DNA from: Bradyrhizobium sp. S69
GTDB taxonomy: Bacteria; Pseudomonadota; Alphaproteobacteria; Rhizobiales; Xanthobacteraceae
NCBI RefSeq assembly: GCF_009766005.1
Contig: NZ_LMUK01000060.1
Location: 64,409 to 128,408, forward strand
Direction of reading: 5' to 3'
DNA: 64,000 nucleotides
A model generated the notes under the pieces. The model was given only the letters and a program-made list of their open reading frames with translations. It ran no database searches and was not told the origin of the DNA. Shown piece after piece: positions 7,586 to 16,026 of this stretch; positions within the stretch are counted from its first letter, which is position 1; every line of letters starts with the position of its first letter. Both the position numbers and the translations under genes were made by a program.

Positions 7586-9103
7586 TCAATTCTTCGCGTA
7601 GATCTTCGAATACGTATCGCGCAAAATATTCTTCTGCACCTTGCCCATGGCGTTGCGCGGCAATTCGTCGACCACGAACACCCGTTTCGGCATCTTGAAT
7701 TTGGCGAGCCGCCCGTCGAGCGCTTTCAGTACCGAAGCTTCATCGACCTTGGCGTCCTTGGTGCAGACCACGACCGCGGTGACGCCCTCGCCGAAATCCG
7801 CGTGCGGCACGCCGATTACGGCGGATTCGATCACGCCCGGCATGGCGTCGATCTCGCTTTCGATCTCCTTGGGGTAGACGTTGAAGCCGCCGGAGATCAC
7901 GAGATCCTTGCCGCGACCGAGGATGTGGACATAGTCGTCGGCGTCGATCTTGCCGAGATCGCCGGTGATGAAAAAGCCGTCGTCGCGGAATTCGGCCTTG
8001 GTCTTTTCCGGCATCCGCCAATAGCCCTTGAACACGTTCGGACCCTTGACCTCGATCATGCCGATGGTGTCGCGGGCGATTTCCTTGCCGGTTTCGGGAT
8101 CGGTGACCCGCACCGAGACGCCGGGCAGCGCGCGGCCGACCGCGCCGGGCACCCGGTCGCCGTCATAGGGGTTCGAGGTGTTCATGTTGGTTTCGGTCAT
8201 GCCATAGCGTTCGAGGATGGCGAATCCCGTGCGCGCCGACCATTCGCGATGGGTGTCGGCGAGCAGCGGCGCGGAGCCCGAAATGAACAGCCGCATATGC
8301 GCGGTGGATTCCTTGTTCAGCGCCGGGCTTTGCAGCAGCCTTGTATAAAAGGTCGGCACGCCCATCATCACGGTGGCGCGCGCCATCAGCTTGATGATCG
8401 TTTCAGGATCGAACTTCGGCAGGAAGATCATCGAGGCGCGAGCGAACAGCGTGACGTTGCTGGCCACGAACAGGCCGTGGGTGTGATAGATCGGCAGCGC
8501 GTGGATCAGCACATCCTTGTCGGTGAAGCGCCAGGTGTCGACCAAGCTGAACGAATTCGATGCGAGGTTGTCATGCGTCAGCATCGCGCCCTTGGAACGG
8601 CCGGTGGTGCCCGACGTGTAGAGGATCGCGGCGAGGTCGTCGTTGGCGCGCGCGACGGTGGTGAACTCGGGCTTGGCCTTGGCCGCAGCCTCGGTCAGCG
8701 ATCCCTTGCCATCGGCGCCCAGCGTCATGACGTGGGCGTTGATCTTGGTCGCGATCGCGGCGATGCCTTCGGCCTTGGAGGGATCGCACACCACCAGCGA
8801 CGGCTCGGCGTCGGTGAGGAAATATTCCAGCTCGTTGAGGGTGTAGGCGGTGTTGAGCGGCAGATAGACCGCGCCGGCGCGCACGGTGGCGAGATACAGC
8901 ACGAGGCCCGGCACTGATTTATCGGTTTGGGCCGCGACCCGGTCGCCCGGCTTGACGCCGCTTGCCACCAGCACATTGGCGATCCGCCCGGCCTCACCGA
9001 TCAGATCGCCATAGCTGATGCGGGTGCCGTCGAGCATCTCGATCGCGAGGCGCGCCGGATTGTCGAGGTCGTCAAACAGGCGAGAAAACAGGTTGGCGTT
9101 CAT
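7586..9103 (-). CDS. matB: Malonyl-CoA synthetase
   Basis: MatB (505 aa) ligates malonate (and often methylmalonate) to CoA with ATP. It is an adenylate-forming enzyme: AMP-binding loop YTSGTTGRSKG (about residue 160), GMTETN, the hinge region GDLGKIDADDYVHILGRGKD and the acylation-site lysine in PRNAMGKVQKN near the end. The sequence follows my memory of Rhodopseudomonas palustris MatB nearly throughout, including LPIYHTHGLFVASN. I chose the ATG matching that protein's MNANLF start; an ATG 8 codons earlier (9127) is possible. The next gene, an SDR, is divergent. Confidence 0.92.
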   Translation of the reverse strand: MNANLFSRLFDDLDNPARLAIEMLDGTRISYGDLIGEAGRIANVLVASGVKPGDRVAAQTDKSVPGLVLYLATVRAGAVYLPLNTAYTLNELEYFLTDAEPSLVVCDPSKAEGIAAIATKINAHVMTLGADGKGSLTEAAAKAKPEFTTVARANDDLAAILYTSGTTGRSKGAMLTHDNLASNSFSLVDTWRFTDKDVLIHALPIYHTHGLFVASNVTLFARASMIFLPKFDPETIIKLMARATVMMGVPTFYTRLLQSPALNKESTAHMRLFISGSAPLLADTHREWSARTGFAILERYGMTETNMNTSNPYDGDRVPGAVGRALPGVSVRVTDPETGKEIARDTIGMIEVKGPNVFKGYWRMPEKTKAEFRDDGFFITGDLGKIDADDYVHILGRGKDLVISGGFNVYPKEIESEIDAMPGVIESAVIGVPHADFGEGVTAVVVCTKDAKVDEASVLKALDGRLAKFKMPKRVFVVDELPRNAMGKVQKNILRDTYSKIYAKN

Positions 9104-9226
9104 GGTGGTTTTCTGGGGTGCGTTCATGCATCATTGCAGGGGGCGGACGGCCGCATCCGATCGGCCGTAAATCATGAGGCGTTCATTAGCAAAAACGCCC
9201 TTCACAAAGCAACGGAGACAGTTTGC

Positions 9227-10012
9227 ATGACAAATAGCGGGAAACGCGTGGCCTGGGTGACCGGCGGCGGCAGCGGCATCGGCGAAGCCGGCGCCGAAGC
9301 GCTGGCGGCGGACGGCTGGATCGTGGTGGTTTCGGGGCGGCGCCAGGATGCCCTGGATACGGTGGTGGCCAAGATCACGAAAAGCGGAGGCAAGGCCGAG
9401 GCGATCCCGCTCGACGTCAGCCACAAGGCCGACGTGTCCAAGGCCGCCGATCATATCCTCGCCAGGCATGGCCGCATCGATCTGTTGGTTAACAGCGCCG
9501 GTATCAATGTTCCCAAGCGCAGCTGGGCCGACATGGAGCTGGAAGGCTGGGACAAACTGGTCGAGATCAATCTCAACGGCGTGCTGTATTGCATGCGCGC
9601 GGTGCTGCCGGCGATGCGCAGACAGAAGGATGGCTGCATCATCAACGTCGCATCGTGGGCCGGCCGTCACGTCTCGAAGATGCCGGGCCCGGCCTACACC
9701 ACGACCAAACATGCGGTGCTGGCGCTGACCCATTCGTTCAACATGGATGAATGCGTCAACGGTTTGCGGGCGTGCTGTTTGTCGCCCGGCGAGGTCGCAA
9801 CCCCGATCCTCAAATTGCGGCCGCAAGTGCCGTCGGAAGAAGAGCAGGCCAAGATGCTGCAGCCCGAGGATTGCGGCCGCACCATCGCCTTCGTCGCCAG
9901 CATGCCGCCTCGTGTGTGCGTCAACGAAATCCTGATCAGCCCGACCCACAATCGCGGTTTTATTCAGATGCCGCATAATCGTGAGCCCGCGCCGGCGCAG
10001 AAGGCGTCGTGA
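9227..10012 (+). CDS. SDR family oxidoreductase
   Basis: A 261-residue classical short-chain dehydrogenase. It has the NAD(P)-binding GGGSGIGE (about residues 13-20), NSAG, the catalytic serine in NVASWAG and the YTTTK catalytic pair near residue 155. The length is standard. The ATG at 9227 follows ACGGAGACA. It is divergent from matB with a 123-bp gap, which may hint at a shared regulator or malonate-linked metabolism, but the substrate cannot be read from sequence. Confidence 0.88.
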   Translation: MTNSGKRVAWVTGGGSGIGEAGAEALAADGWIVVVSGRRQDALDTVVAKITKSGGKAEAIPLDVSHKADVSKAADHILARHGRIDLLVNSAGINVPKRSWADMELEGWDKLVEINLNGVLYCMRAVLPAMRRQKDGCIINVASWAGRHVSKMPGPAYTTTKHAVLALTHSFNMDECVNGLRACCLSPGEVATPILKLRPQVPSEEEQAKMLQPEDCGRTIAFVASMPPRVCVNEILISPTHNRGFIQMPHNREPAPAQKAS

Positions 10013-10035
10013 GGACGAACCGTAAGCATTGAGGC

Positions 10036-10117
10036 CGTCATTGCGAGCGCAAGCGAAGCAATCCAGAGCCACAAAGTAAGACTGGATTGCTTCGTCGCTT
10101 CGCTCCTCGCAATGACG
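10036..10117. repeat. Inverted-repeat intergenic element, family 2 (CGTCATTGCGAGCG type)
   Basis: An 82-bp palindrome with arms CGTCATTGCGAGCGCAAGCG and a matching CGCTTCGCTCCTCGCAATGACG, and inner arms around GCAATCCAG/CTGGATTGC. Copies of the same family are at 29131-29283 and 41898-41966. The rest of the 307-bp gap between the SDR and fasciclin genes (10118-10319) shows no gene; it must carry the fasciclin promoter. Confidence 0.85.
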
Positions 10118-10319
10118 AGTTACACTACGGTCGAGCGACGCCGCAAACGGCGTCACCCAAAAATAGTTTCACACCGTCGAAAATATATTCCCTGAAACCA
10201 CGCCAAAACCCTCCCGTAACTCGGGCAACGACAGCGCAGGCGGATCCAGGCATCCGACGCGGTCGTCAACAATCCGGCAAACCCGCCGGTCACCCAATCC
10301 ATTCATCGGGAGATGATCC

Positions 10320-10898
10320 ATGTCCAAGCGTATTGCTCTGCTTTCGGCCGTCGCGTTCAGCGCGTTCGCCATCACTGCCACGATCGTTGCGCCCGTTAGC
10401 GCACAAGACAAGATGAAGAGCGAAATGTCAGGCGAGAAGACCGTGATGGTCGGCGGCGCCGCGATGTTCCCCTCGAAGAACATCATCCAGAACGCCGTCA
10501 ATTCGAAGGACCACACCACCCTCGTCGCCGCGGTGAAGGCTGCCGGCCTGGTCGATACCCTCGAAGGCAAGGGCCCGTTCACGGTATTCGCGCCGACCAA
10601 CGCCGCTTTCGCCAAGCTTCCGGCCGGCACCGTCGATACCCTGGTGAAGCCCGAGAACAAGGCGACCCTGACCAAAATCCTGACCTATCACGTGGTTGCC
10701 GGCAAGCTTGAAGCCTCCGACCTGACCGACGGCAAGAAGCTGAAGACCGTTCAGGGCGAAGAGCTGACCGTGAAGCGCTCGGGCGACACCGTGATGATCA
10801 TCGATTCCAAGGGTGGTTCCTCGACCGTCACGATCCCGAACGTCAATCAGTCGAACGGCGTGATCCACGTGGTCGATACCGTCCTGATGCCCTCGTAA
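10320..10898 (+). CDS. Secreted fasciclin-domain (FAS1) protein
   Basis: A 192-residue protein with an N-terminal Sec signal peptide (cleavage likely after PVSAQ, about residue 29) and one FAS1 domain covering the rest. Seen are the H1 motif GPFTVFAPTNAAFAKLP, the YH motif (LTYHVVAGKL) and the H2-like GVIHVVDTVLMPS. FAS1 domains mediate adhesion or bind extracellular ligands; single-domain bacterial forms are periplasmic or secreted and mostly of unknown role. It is followed by a tandem repeat and a strong terminator, so it is probably a single-gene transcript. Confidence 0.9.
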   Translation: MSKRIALLSAVAFSAFAITATIVAPVSAQDKMKSEMSGEKTVMVGGAAMFPSKNIIQNAVNSKDHTTLVAAVKAAGLVDTLEGKGPFTVFAPTNAAFAKLPAGTVDTLVKPENKATLTKILTYHVVAGKLEASDLTDGKKLKTVQGEELTVKRSGDTVMIIDSKGGSSTVTIPNVNQSNGVIHVVDTVLMPS

Positions 10899-10905
10899 GA
10901 CCCCA

Positions 10906-10950
10906 AGTATCTTGATCTAACGTATCTCGATCTAACGTGTCCTGATCCTA
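10906..10950 (+). repeat. Three 15-bp tandem repeats
   Basis: Three successive 15-bp units (AGTATCTTGATCTAA, CGTATCTCGATCTAA, CGTGTCCTGATCCTA) lie immediately after the fasciclin stop codon and before its terminator. The units differ from each other at several positions, so the array is not freshly made. Confidence 0.8.
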
Positions 10951-10974
10951 CGTGCCCCTTCGGGACACGCCATT

Positions 10975-11006
10975 GCGAGCCGGGGGAAAACCCGGCTCGC
11001 TTTTTT
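10975..11006 (+). terminator. Rho-independent terminator after the fasciclin gene
   Basis: A perfect 10-bp stem (GCGAGCCGGG and CCCGGCTCGC) with a GGAAAA loop is followed directly by six T residues. Confidence 0.92.
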
Positions 11007-11113
11007 GTGAACGTCGACGGCCGCCCGCCGTCGGTCCCATGGACCGCATCGCTGTAACTAAATGCCGGTTCCCAGCGTATAAGGGGGGTATCCACGCCAG
11101 CGAGCGAACAACC

Positions 11114-11740
11114 ATGTCCAGTATGACCATCAGTGATCACCGCCCGGCCCCGGCCGCGAAAGTCATTCAGCCTGCCTGGGTCCGCGCCATGCACTGGGCC
11201 AACGCCGTGGCGATCGTGGTGATGATCATGTCGGGCTGGCAAATCTATAACGCCTCGCCGTTGTTCAAGTTCAGCTTTTCGTCGTCGATCACCTTGGGCG
11301 GCTGGCTCGGCGGCGGGTTGCTCTGGCATTTCGCCGCGATGTGGCTGTTGATGGTCAACGGCCTGCTCTATCTGATCACGGGCCTCGCCACCGGCCGCTT
11401 CCGCCGCAAGCTGCTTCCGATCACGCCGTCAGGCGTGATTGCCGATACCAGGGCGGCGCTGACCTTCAAGCTGTCGCATGGCGACCTCTCGAAATACAAC
11501 AACGTGCAGAAGCTGCTGTATGCCGGCATCATCGTGGTCGGGATTGTGATCGTGTTGTCGGGGCTGTCGATCTGGAAGCCGGTGCAGTTGCAATATCTGA
11601 CCGCGTTATTCGGCGGCTATGATATCGCGCGCTATGTCCACTTCACCTGCATGGCGCTGATCTGCGCCTTCCTGGTGGTGCATGTCGCGCTGGCGCTGCT
11701 GGTGCCTAAGAGTCTGCGCGCCATGATCATCGGCCGCTAA
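11114..11740 (+). CDS. Cytochrome b561/b6-type membrane protein, partner of the next molybdoenzyme
   Basis: A 208-residue integral membrane protein with four to five hydrophobic helices. Histidines suited to haem b ligation lie in VRAMHWANA (first helix), LLWHFAAMW (second), YVHFTCMA and VVHVALAL (last helices), as in prokaryotic cytochrome b561-like proteins (DUF4405/Ni-hydrogenase cytb group). It would pass electrons between quinone and a periplasmic partner. That partner is probably the molybdopterin enzyme encoded 22 bp downstream. The ATG at 11114 is chosen over a longer frame that would extend into the upstream gap. Confidence 0.87.
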   Translation: MSSMTISDHRPAPAAKVIQPAWVRAMHWANAVAIVVMIMSGWQIYNASPLFKFSFSSSITLGGWLGGGLLWHFAAMWLLMVNGLLYLITGLATGRFRRKLLPITPSGVIADTRAALTFKLSHGDLSKYNNVQKLLYAGIIVVGIVIVLSGLSIWKPVQLQYLTALFGGYDIARYVHFTCMALICAFLVVHVALALLVPKSLRAMIIGR

Positions 11741-11762
11741 TACATTCTTGAGGAGACATATC

Positions 11763-12548
11763 ATGGGTCGCTTGCGCTCCCTCTTAATTCCCGGGGTCGA
11801 CAAGAAGCTGTTGGTCAAGGACGCTGCCCGGGCGATGCCAGATCTGGCGCGCCGGCGTTTCATCGCCGGCGGCGCCAGCCTCGGCGCGCTGACGCTGTTG
11901 ACCGGATGCGACGTCACCGACAGTTTTTCGGCCGACAATCTGCTGGCGCAGATCTCGAAATTCAATGACGCGGTACAGGCGGCGATCTTCAATCCCGACG
12001 CGCTGGCGCCGACCTTTCCGGAGAGCGCGATTACAAAACCGTTTCCGTTCAATGCCTATTACGAACTCGACGATGCGCCGGAGGTCAGCGGCGACGAATG
12101 GAAGCTCGAGGTGCGGGGTCTCGTCGATAACAAGAAATCATGGACGCTGGACGAACTCTACAAGCTGCCGCAGGTCAAGCAGGTGACGCGCCATATCTGC
12201 GTCGAGGGCTGGAGCGCGATCGGGAGCTGGACCGGCACGCCGCTGCGCGACTTCCTCAAACTGATCGGCGCGGATACAAGCGCGAAATATGTCTGGTTCC
12301 AGTGCGCCGACAAGGAAGGCTACAACTCGCCGCTCGACATGCGCACGGCGCTGCATCCGCAGACCCAGATGACCTTCAAGTTCGCCGACGAGATTCTGCC
12401 CCGCGCCTACGGTTTTCCGATGAAGATCCGGGTGCCGACCAAGCTCGGCTTCAAGAATCCGAAATATGTGATGTCGATGGAAGTCACCAACGACTACAAG
12501 GGCGGCTACTGGGAAGACCAGGGATATAATTCGTTCAGCGGGAGTTGA
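11763..12548 (+). CDS. Tat-exported molybdopterin-dependent oxidoreductase (sulfite-oxidase/MsrP-like)
   Basis: A 261-residue protein of the sulfite-oxidase fold. The N-terminus carries a twin-arginine motif (RRRFIAGG, residues 30-37), a hydrophobic stretch and a lipobox-like LLTGC (Cys49), suggesting a Tat-exported lipoprotein on the periplasmic side. The molybdenum-ligating cysteine lies in RHICVEGWSAIGSW (Cys146), and the C-terminal PTKLGFKNPKYV and GGYWEDQGYNSF are typical. GAGGAGA precedes the ATG at 11763. Its gene follows the cytochrome b closely, giving a likely quinone-linked redox pair analogous to MsrPQ but with a different membrane partner. Substrate unknown. Confidence 0.88.
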   Translation: MGRLRSLLIPGVDKKLLVKDAARAMPDLARRRFIAGGASLGALTLLTGCDVTDSFSADNLLAQISKFNDAVQAAIFNPDALAPTFPESAITKPFPFNAYYELDDAPEVSGDEWKLEVRGLVDNKKSWTLDELYKLPQVKQVTRHICVEGWSAIGSWTGTPLRDFLKLIGADTSAKYVWFQCADKEGYNSPLDMRTALHPQTQMTFKFADEILPRAYGFPMKIRVPTKLGFKNPKYVMSMEVTNDYKGGYWEDQGYNSFSGS

Positions 12549-12552
12549 TGGG

Positions 12553-12632
12553 GGCGAATGGCGAGTAGCGAGTAGAAAGAAAAATTCGCGCGCATCTTCC
12601 CTATTCGCCACTCGCTATTCGCTATTCACCAA
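12553..12632. repeat. Inverted-repeat element, family 4 (GCGAATAGCGAATAG type)
   Basis: An imperfect palindrome with GAATGGCGAGTAGCGAGTAG on one side and CTATTCGCCACTCGCTATTC on the other. It lies between the convergent molybdoenzyme and MFS genes and overlaps the 3' end of the MFS coding sequence. A second copy is at 18769-18840. Confidence 0.8.
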
Positions 12633-13805
12633 TCTTCCCTGAAACGCCGCCAGAACCGCGCCCATCGCCAGCATCGCAGCGCCTGCGTTGAGCGCATAGG
12701 ACAGGTTGCCGAACGCGTCGGTGATGGCGCCGGTGACGACGGGCCCGAGCGTCTGGCCGATGCCAAAGGAAATCGTCAGCGCCGCGATCGCGGTCGGCCA
12801 CGCCGCATGCGGATAATTGAAGCGGACGAAGGCGGTGGTCGAGCCGACCACGGCAAAGAACGAAACGCCGAACACCAGCGCCGATATCGCCAGCAGCACG
12901 ACCGAATGGCCGAACAGCGGCAGCGCCGCGCCGACCGCATTGACGGCGAGAATGATCGCGGTCGAGCGGCCGCCGCGGTCGAGCGCCAGCACCCGGCGCC
13001 AGATCCATGGCGTCGCGAATGCGCTCAGTCCGATCAGGCACCAGAACGCGCTCTGCGCCGGTGCGCCGCCGCCGGCATCGCGCACATAGGCAATCATGAA
13101 GGTCATGTAGGCGATGTAGCCGGCGCCGAACAGGAAATAGCCGGCGAGATAGATCAGCGCCGGCCGGATTGCGAATCGGACGGGCGTCGGATCGGCGATC
13201 TCGGCGTTGGCGCCAAAACGGGTCAGCAGCAGCGGCAGGATCATGATGGCGGCCAATAGCGTCATCGCCCACCACACGATCCACCACGATCCCGGCCCGA
13301 AGGCCTGCAAGGTGAAGGGCGCGATCAGGCCGGACAGCAGGATGCCCGAGCCGGGGCCGGCATAGAACAAACTCAGCAGAAAATTCGCCCGCTCCGGCTT
13401 CGACTGCGCGATAGTCGCCGCCAGCGCGCCGCTGGCGACGAAGCCGACCGCCGCGCCCACGCCCGCGAGCAGGCGCGCAAAGCTCAAGACGACAAAATTG
13501 CCTGATAGCGCGCAGAGCGCCAGCGAGGCTACCGCGGCGACGGTTCCCCAGCGCACCACCGCGGACAGCCCAAAGCGTTTCACCAGGGCGGAGGCGATCA
13601 AGGCGCCGGCGAGGTACCCGGCGGCATTGATGGTGTTCATGAAGCCCGCGGCGGAATAGGACCAGCCAAGCGAATCGCGCATGTCCGGCAGCACCAGCGA
13701 ATAGGCAAAGCGGCCGATACCGAGGCCGATCGTCGGTGTCAGCGACAGCACCATAATCAGCCGCGCGGCATGCGTGGCGGGCAGGGAACGCTCGGGGGCA
13801 TGCAA
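12615..13805 (-). CDS. MFS transporter (YbfB/YjiJ-like)
   Basis: About 396 residues with roughly 12 hydrophobic segments. The first helix region GLGIGRFAYSLVLPDMRDSLGW and GYLAGAL match the YbfB/YjiJ family of major-facilitator carriers, whose substrates are unknown. The last residues (LVNSE) are encoded by an intergenic repeat element that provides the stop codon. A TTG at 13805 is favoured because GGAG lies about 10 bases upstream; a GTG at 13856 would add 17 residues. The gene is convergent with the molybdoenzyme and divergent from leuB. Confidence 0.85.
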   Translation of the reverse strand: MHAPERSLPATHAARLIMVLSLTPTIGLGIGRFAYSLVLPDMRDSLGWSYSAAGFMNTINAAGYLAGALIASALVKRFGLSAVVRWGTVAAVASLALCALSGNFVVLSFARLLAGVGAAVGFVASGALAATIAQSKPERANFLLSLFYAGPGSGILLSGLIAPFTLQAFGPGSWWIVWWAMTLLAAIMILPLLLTRFGANAEIADPTPVRFAIRPALIYLAGYFLFGAGYIAYMTFMIAYVRDAGGGAPAQSAFWCLIGLSAFATPWIWRRVLALDRGGRSTAIILAVNAVGAALPLFGHSVVLLAISALVFGVSFFAVVGSTTAFVRFNYPHAAWPTAIAALTISFGIGQTLGPVVTGAITDAFGNLSYALNAGAAMLAMGAVLAAFQGRLVNSE

Positions 13806-13930
13806 GGGAAATACTCCAGCAACAACCCATTGTGGCAGGGGCAGGCCGGCTTGCACAGGCCGCGGTCATCAATGGTGTCTTGCCAATCGCGCAATGCCGT
13901 TTTAGCACTCCGCGCGCGAGTTTACTCCGT

Positions 13931-14006
13931 CGTCATGCCCGGACTCGACCCGGGCATCCATCATCTTGAAAAATGCTGGATTGCCGGGTCAAGCCCGGCA
14001 ATGACG
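13931..14006. repeat. Inverted-repeat element (CGTCATGCCCGGACTCGACC type)
   Basis: A 76-bp palindrome with arms CGTCATGCCCGG and CCGGCAATGACG and inner CCCGGGCATCCA/TGCTGGATTGCCGGG-like pairing. It sits just upstream of the leuB ribosome-binding region and may form a hairpin in the leuB leader. Confidence 0.75.
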
Positions 14007-14035
14007 AACCAACAATGATCCCGAGGTAACGGACC

Positions 14036-15148
14036 ATGGCGACCCATAAACTGCTGCTTCTCTCCGGCGACGGCATCGGCCCCGAAGTGATGGCGGAAGT
14101 GCAGCGCCTGATCGACTGGCTCAACGCGCAAGGCATCGCGCATTTCGAGACCGAGCAGGGATTGGTCGGCGGTTCGGCCTATGACGCGCACAAGGTCAGC
14201 ATCACCGACGAGACCATGGCCAAGGCGCAGGCTGCCGACGCGGTGATCTTTGGCGCGGTCGGCGGTCCGAAGTGGGACAGTGTGCCCTATGAGGTGCGGC
14301 CCGAAGCCGGCCTGCTGCGCTTGCGCAAGGATTTAGGCCTGTACGGCAATCTGCGGCCGGCCGTGTGCTATCCGGCGCTCGCGGATGCTTCCAGCCTGAA
14401 GCGCGAGATTGTCGAAGGCCTCGACATCATGATCGTGCGCGAATTGACCGGCGGGGTTTACTTCGGCGAGCCCAAAACGATCACTGACATCGGCAACGGC
14501 CAGAAGCGGGCTATCGATACCCAGGTCTACGACACCTATGAGATCGAGCGCATCGCGCGCGTCGCCTTCGATCTGGCGCGCCAGCGCCGCAACAAGGTGA
14601 CCTCGATGGAAAAGCGCAACGTCATGAAGTCAGGCGTGCTCTGGAACGAGGTGGTGACGCAGGTCCATGCCCGCGAATACCAGGACGTGACGCTCGAGCA
14701 TCAATTGGCCGATTCCGGCGGCATGAACCTGGTGAAGACGCCGAAGCAGTTCGATGTCATCGTCACCGACAATCTGTTCGGCGACATGCTGTCCGACATC
14801 GCGGCGATGCTGACGGGTTCGCTCGGCCTGTTGCCGTCGGCTTCGCTCGGCGCGGTCAATGCCAAGACGAAGAAGCGCAAGGCGCTGTATGAGCCGGTGC
14901 ATGGCTCGGCACCCGACATCGCCGGCCGTGGATTGGCTAATCCGATCGCGATGCTGGCCTCATTCGGCATGGCGCTGCGCTATTCGTTCGAGATGGGTGC
15001 GCTGGCCGACAGACTCGACGCCGCCATCGCCGCAGTGCTCGCCGCCGGCCTGCGCACCGCCGATATCAAATCGGAAGGCACCACGGTGGTGAGCACGACG
15101 CAGATGGGCGAGGCGATCCTGAAAGAATTGCAGGCGCTGCACAGCTAA
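14036..15148 (+). CDS. leuB: 3-isopropylmalate dehydrogenase
   Basis: LeuB (370 aa) oxidatively decarboxylates 3-isopropylmalate in leucine synthesis with NAD. The start LLLSGDGIGPEVM, the substrate-binding arginines in LRLRKDLGLYGNLRPA, RELTGGVYFGEP, the YDTYEIERIARVAF tyrosine, SGMN-like segment DSGGMNLVK and the metal-binding NLFGDMLSDIAAML all appear in order. Length is normal. leuD (21.5 kb) and leuC (24.0 kb) are in the same region but not adjacent; asd follows after two unrelated minus-strand genes. Confidence 0.97.
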   Translation: MATHKLLLLSGDGIGPEVMAEVQRLIDWLNAQGIAHFETEQGLVGGSAYDAHKVSITDETMAKAQAADAVIFGAVGGPKWDSVPYEVRPEAGLLRLRKDLGLYGNLRPAVCYPALADASSLKREIVEGLDIMIVRELTGGVYFGEPKTITDIGNGQKRAIDTQVYDTYEIERIARVAFDLARQRRNKVTSMEKRNVMKSGVLWNEVVTQVHAREYQDVTLEHQLADSGGMNLVKTPKQFDVIVTDNLFGDMLSDIAAMLTGSLGLLPSASLGAVNAKTKKRKALYEPVHGSAPDIAGRGLANPIAMLASFGMALRYSFEMGALADRLDAAIAAVLAAGLRTADIKSEGTTVVSTTQMGEAILKELQALHS

Positions 15149-15163
15149 GCGCAGGCCTATCCG

Positions 15164-15323
15164 CCGTCGTCCCGGCCTAGCGCGCAATTGCGCGTACGGG
15201 GCCGGGACCCATACGCCGAGGATTTTCGTTTCGGCCGTGAGGAGAGGCCTTCCGGAATCATCAGCGCCAGGGATTATGGATCCCGGCGCCTTACGCGCAA
15301 TTGCGCGCTAGGCCGGGACGACG
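15164..15323. repeat. Long inverted repeat (CCGTCGTCCCGGCCTAGCGC type)
   Basis: Arms CGTCGTCCCGGCCTAGCGCG and CGCGCTAGGCCGGGACGACG are perfectly complementary over about 20 bp and bracket roughly 120 bp that also contains further GCGCAATTGCGC palindromes. It lies between leuB and its terminator. Confidence 0.82.
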
Positions 15324-15365
15324 CAGTCAGTGTTGTAGCGGTCCCACAAATGACTCCCAATCACA

Positions 15366-15395
15366 AAAAATGCCCGGCCAAAGCCGGGCATTTTT
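15366..15395. terminator. Bidirectional Rho-independent terminator
   Basis: AAAAATGCCCGGC and GCCGGGCATTTTT form a perfect 13-bp stem with a four-base loop. With A and T tracts on both sides it can stop both leuB (plus) and the convergent secreted-protein gene at 15417 (minus). Confidence 0.92.
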
Positions 15396-15416
15396 CGTCT
15401 GCGAATGTGTCGCCGC

Positions 15417-15830
15417 TCAATACAGCGGGAAGGTCGTGGGATATCCACCCATGTCCGACGGCGGGTTCATCGGGCCGCGATCGATCGGGCGGTTGTTGTT
15501 CTCGCGCGCGAACGACGGGTAGCCGAGGTCCGGCGGGAAGGCGTAGTCGTTGAACTTGCGGTCGCCCGGCAGCACTTCGACGCCGGCGTCGAGCCAGGAG
15601 CGCGTGGTGACGTAAACGCGGGTATGCGGACCCTGCTGATAAACTTGGTTGGGGCCGCGGGCGCCGTAATAGGGGCGGCCGTTTCTGTCGTATTGCTGCT
15701 GGCGCTTCTGCTGCGGCGTCGGGGCGGACTGCGCGCTCGCAGGCGTCAGGCCGAGGCCAACGACAGTAACCGCGGCGGCGGCCAGCAACAGCGCGAGTTT
15801 GCTCGCAGCGGAGAATTTCGGGGTCATCAT
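15417..15830 (-). CDS. Hypothetical secreted protein
   Basis: A 137-residue protein with a clear Sec signal peptide (hydrophobic core LALLLAAAAVTVVGLGL, cleavage likely after ASA at about residue 33). The mature part is rich in Gln, Tyr, Pro and Asn (KRQQQYDRNGRPYYGARGPN) and ends in PTTFPLY. No domain is recognised. GAGGA precedes two adjacent ATG codons, so the start could be 15830 or 15827. It converges on leuB across a shared terminator. Proteins of this kind are common and unstudied in Bradyrhizobium. Confidence 0.75.
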   Translation of the reverse strand: MMTPKFSAASKLALLLAAAAVTVVGLGLTPASAQSAPTPQQKRQQQYDRNGRPYYGARGPNQVYQQGPHTRVYVTTRSWLDAGVEVLPGDRKFNDYAFPPDLGYPSFARENNNRPIDRGPMNPPSDMGGYPTTFPLY

Positions 15831-16026
15831 GTCCTCATGGTCCGGCGGAGCGTCGTGTCCGATTTACCCGTCATTTAACTGCCGGGGCCATCCGGCCACA
15901 AGGTCAATCGGGCCACACTGGCTCACAATAATGCCGGGGGAAGTGAAAAAGTTGCATGAAAACCAGCGCCTTGATCGGCACACTGACCAGCATCCCGGCG
16001 ACCGGCGTCCTGGCAGCCGCGCCGGA

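Noticed and set aside
7574..8917. 447-codon plus-strand frame opposite matB
   Set aside because: Antisense shadow of a clear adenylate-forming enzyme; no recognisable product.
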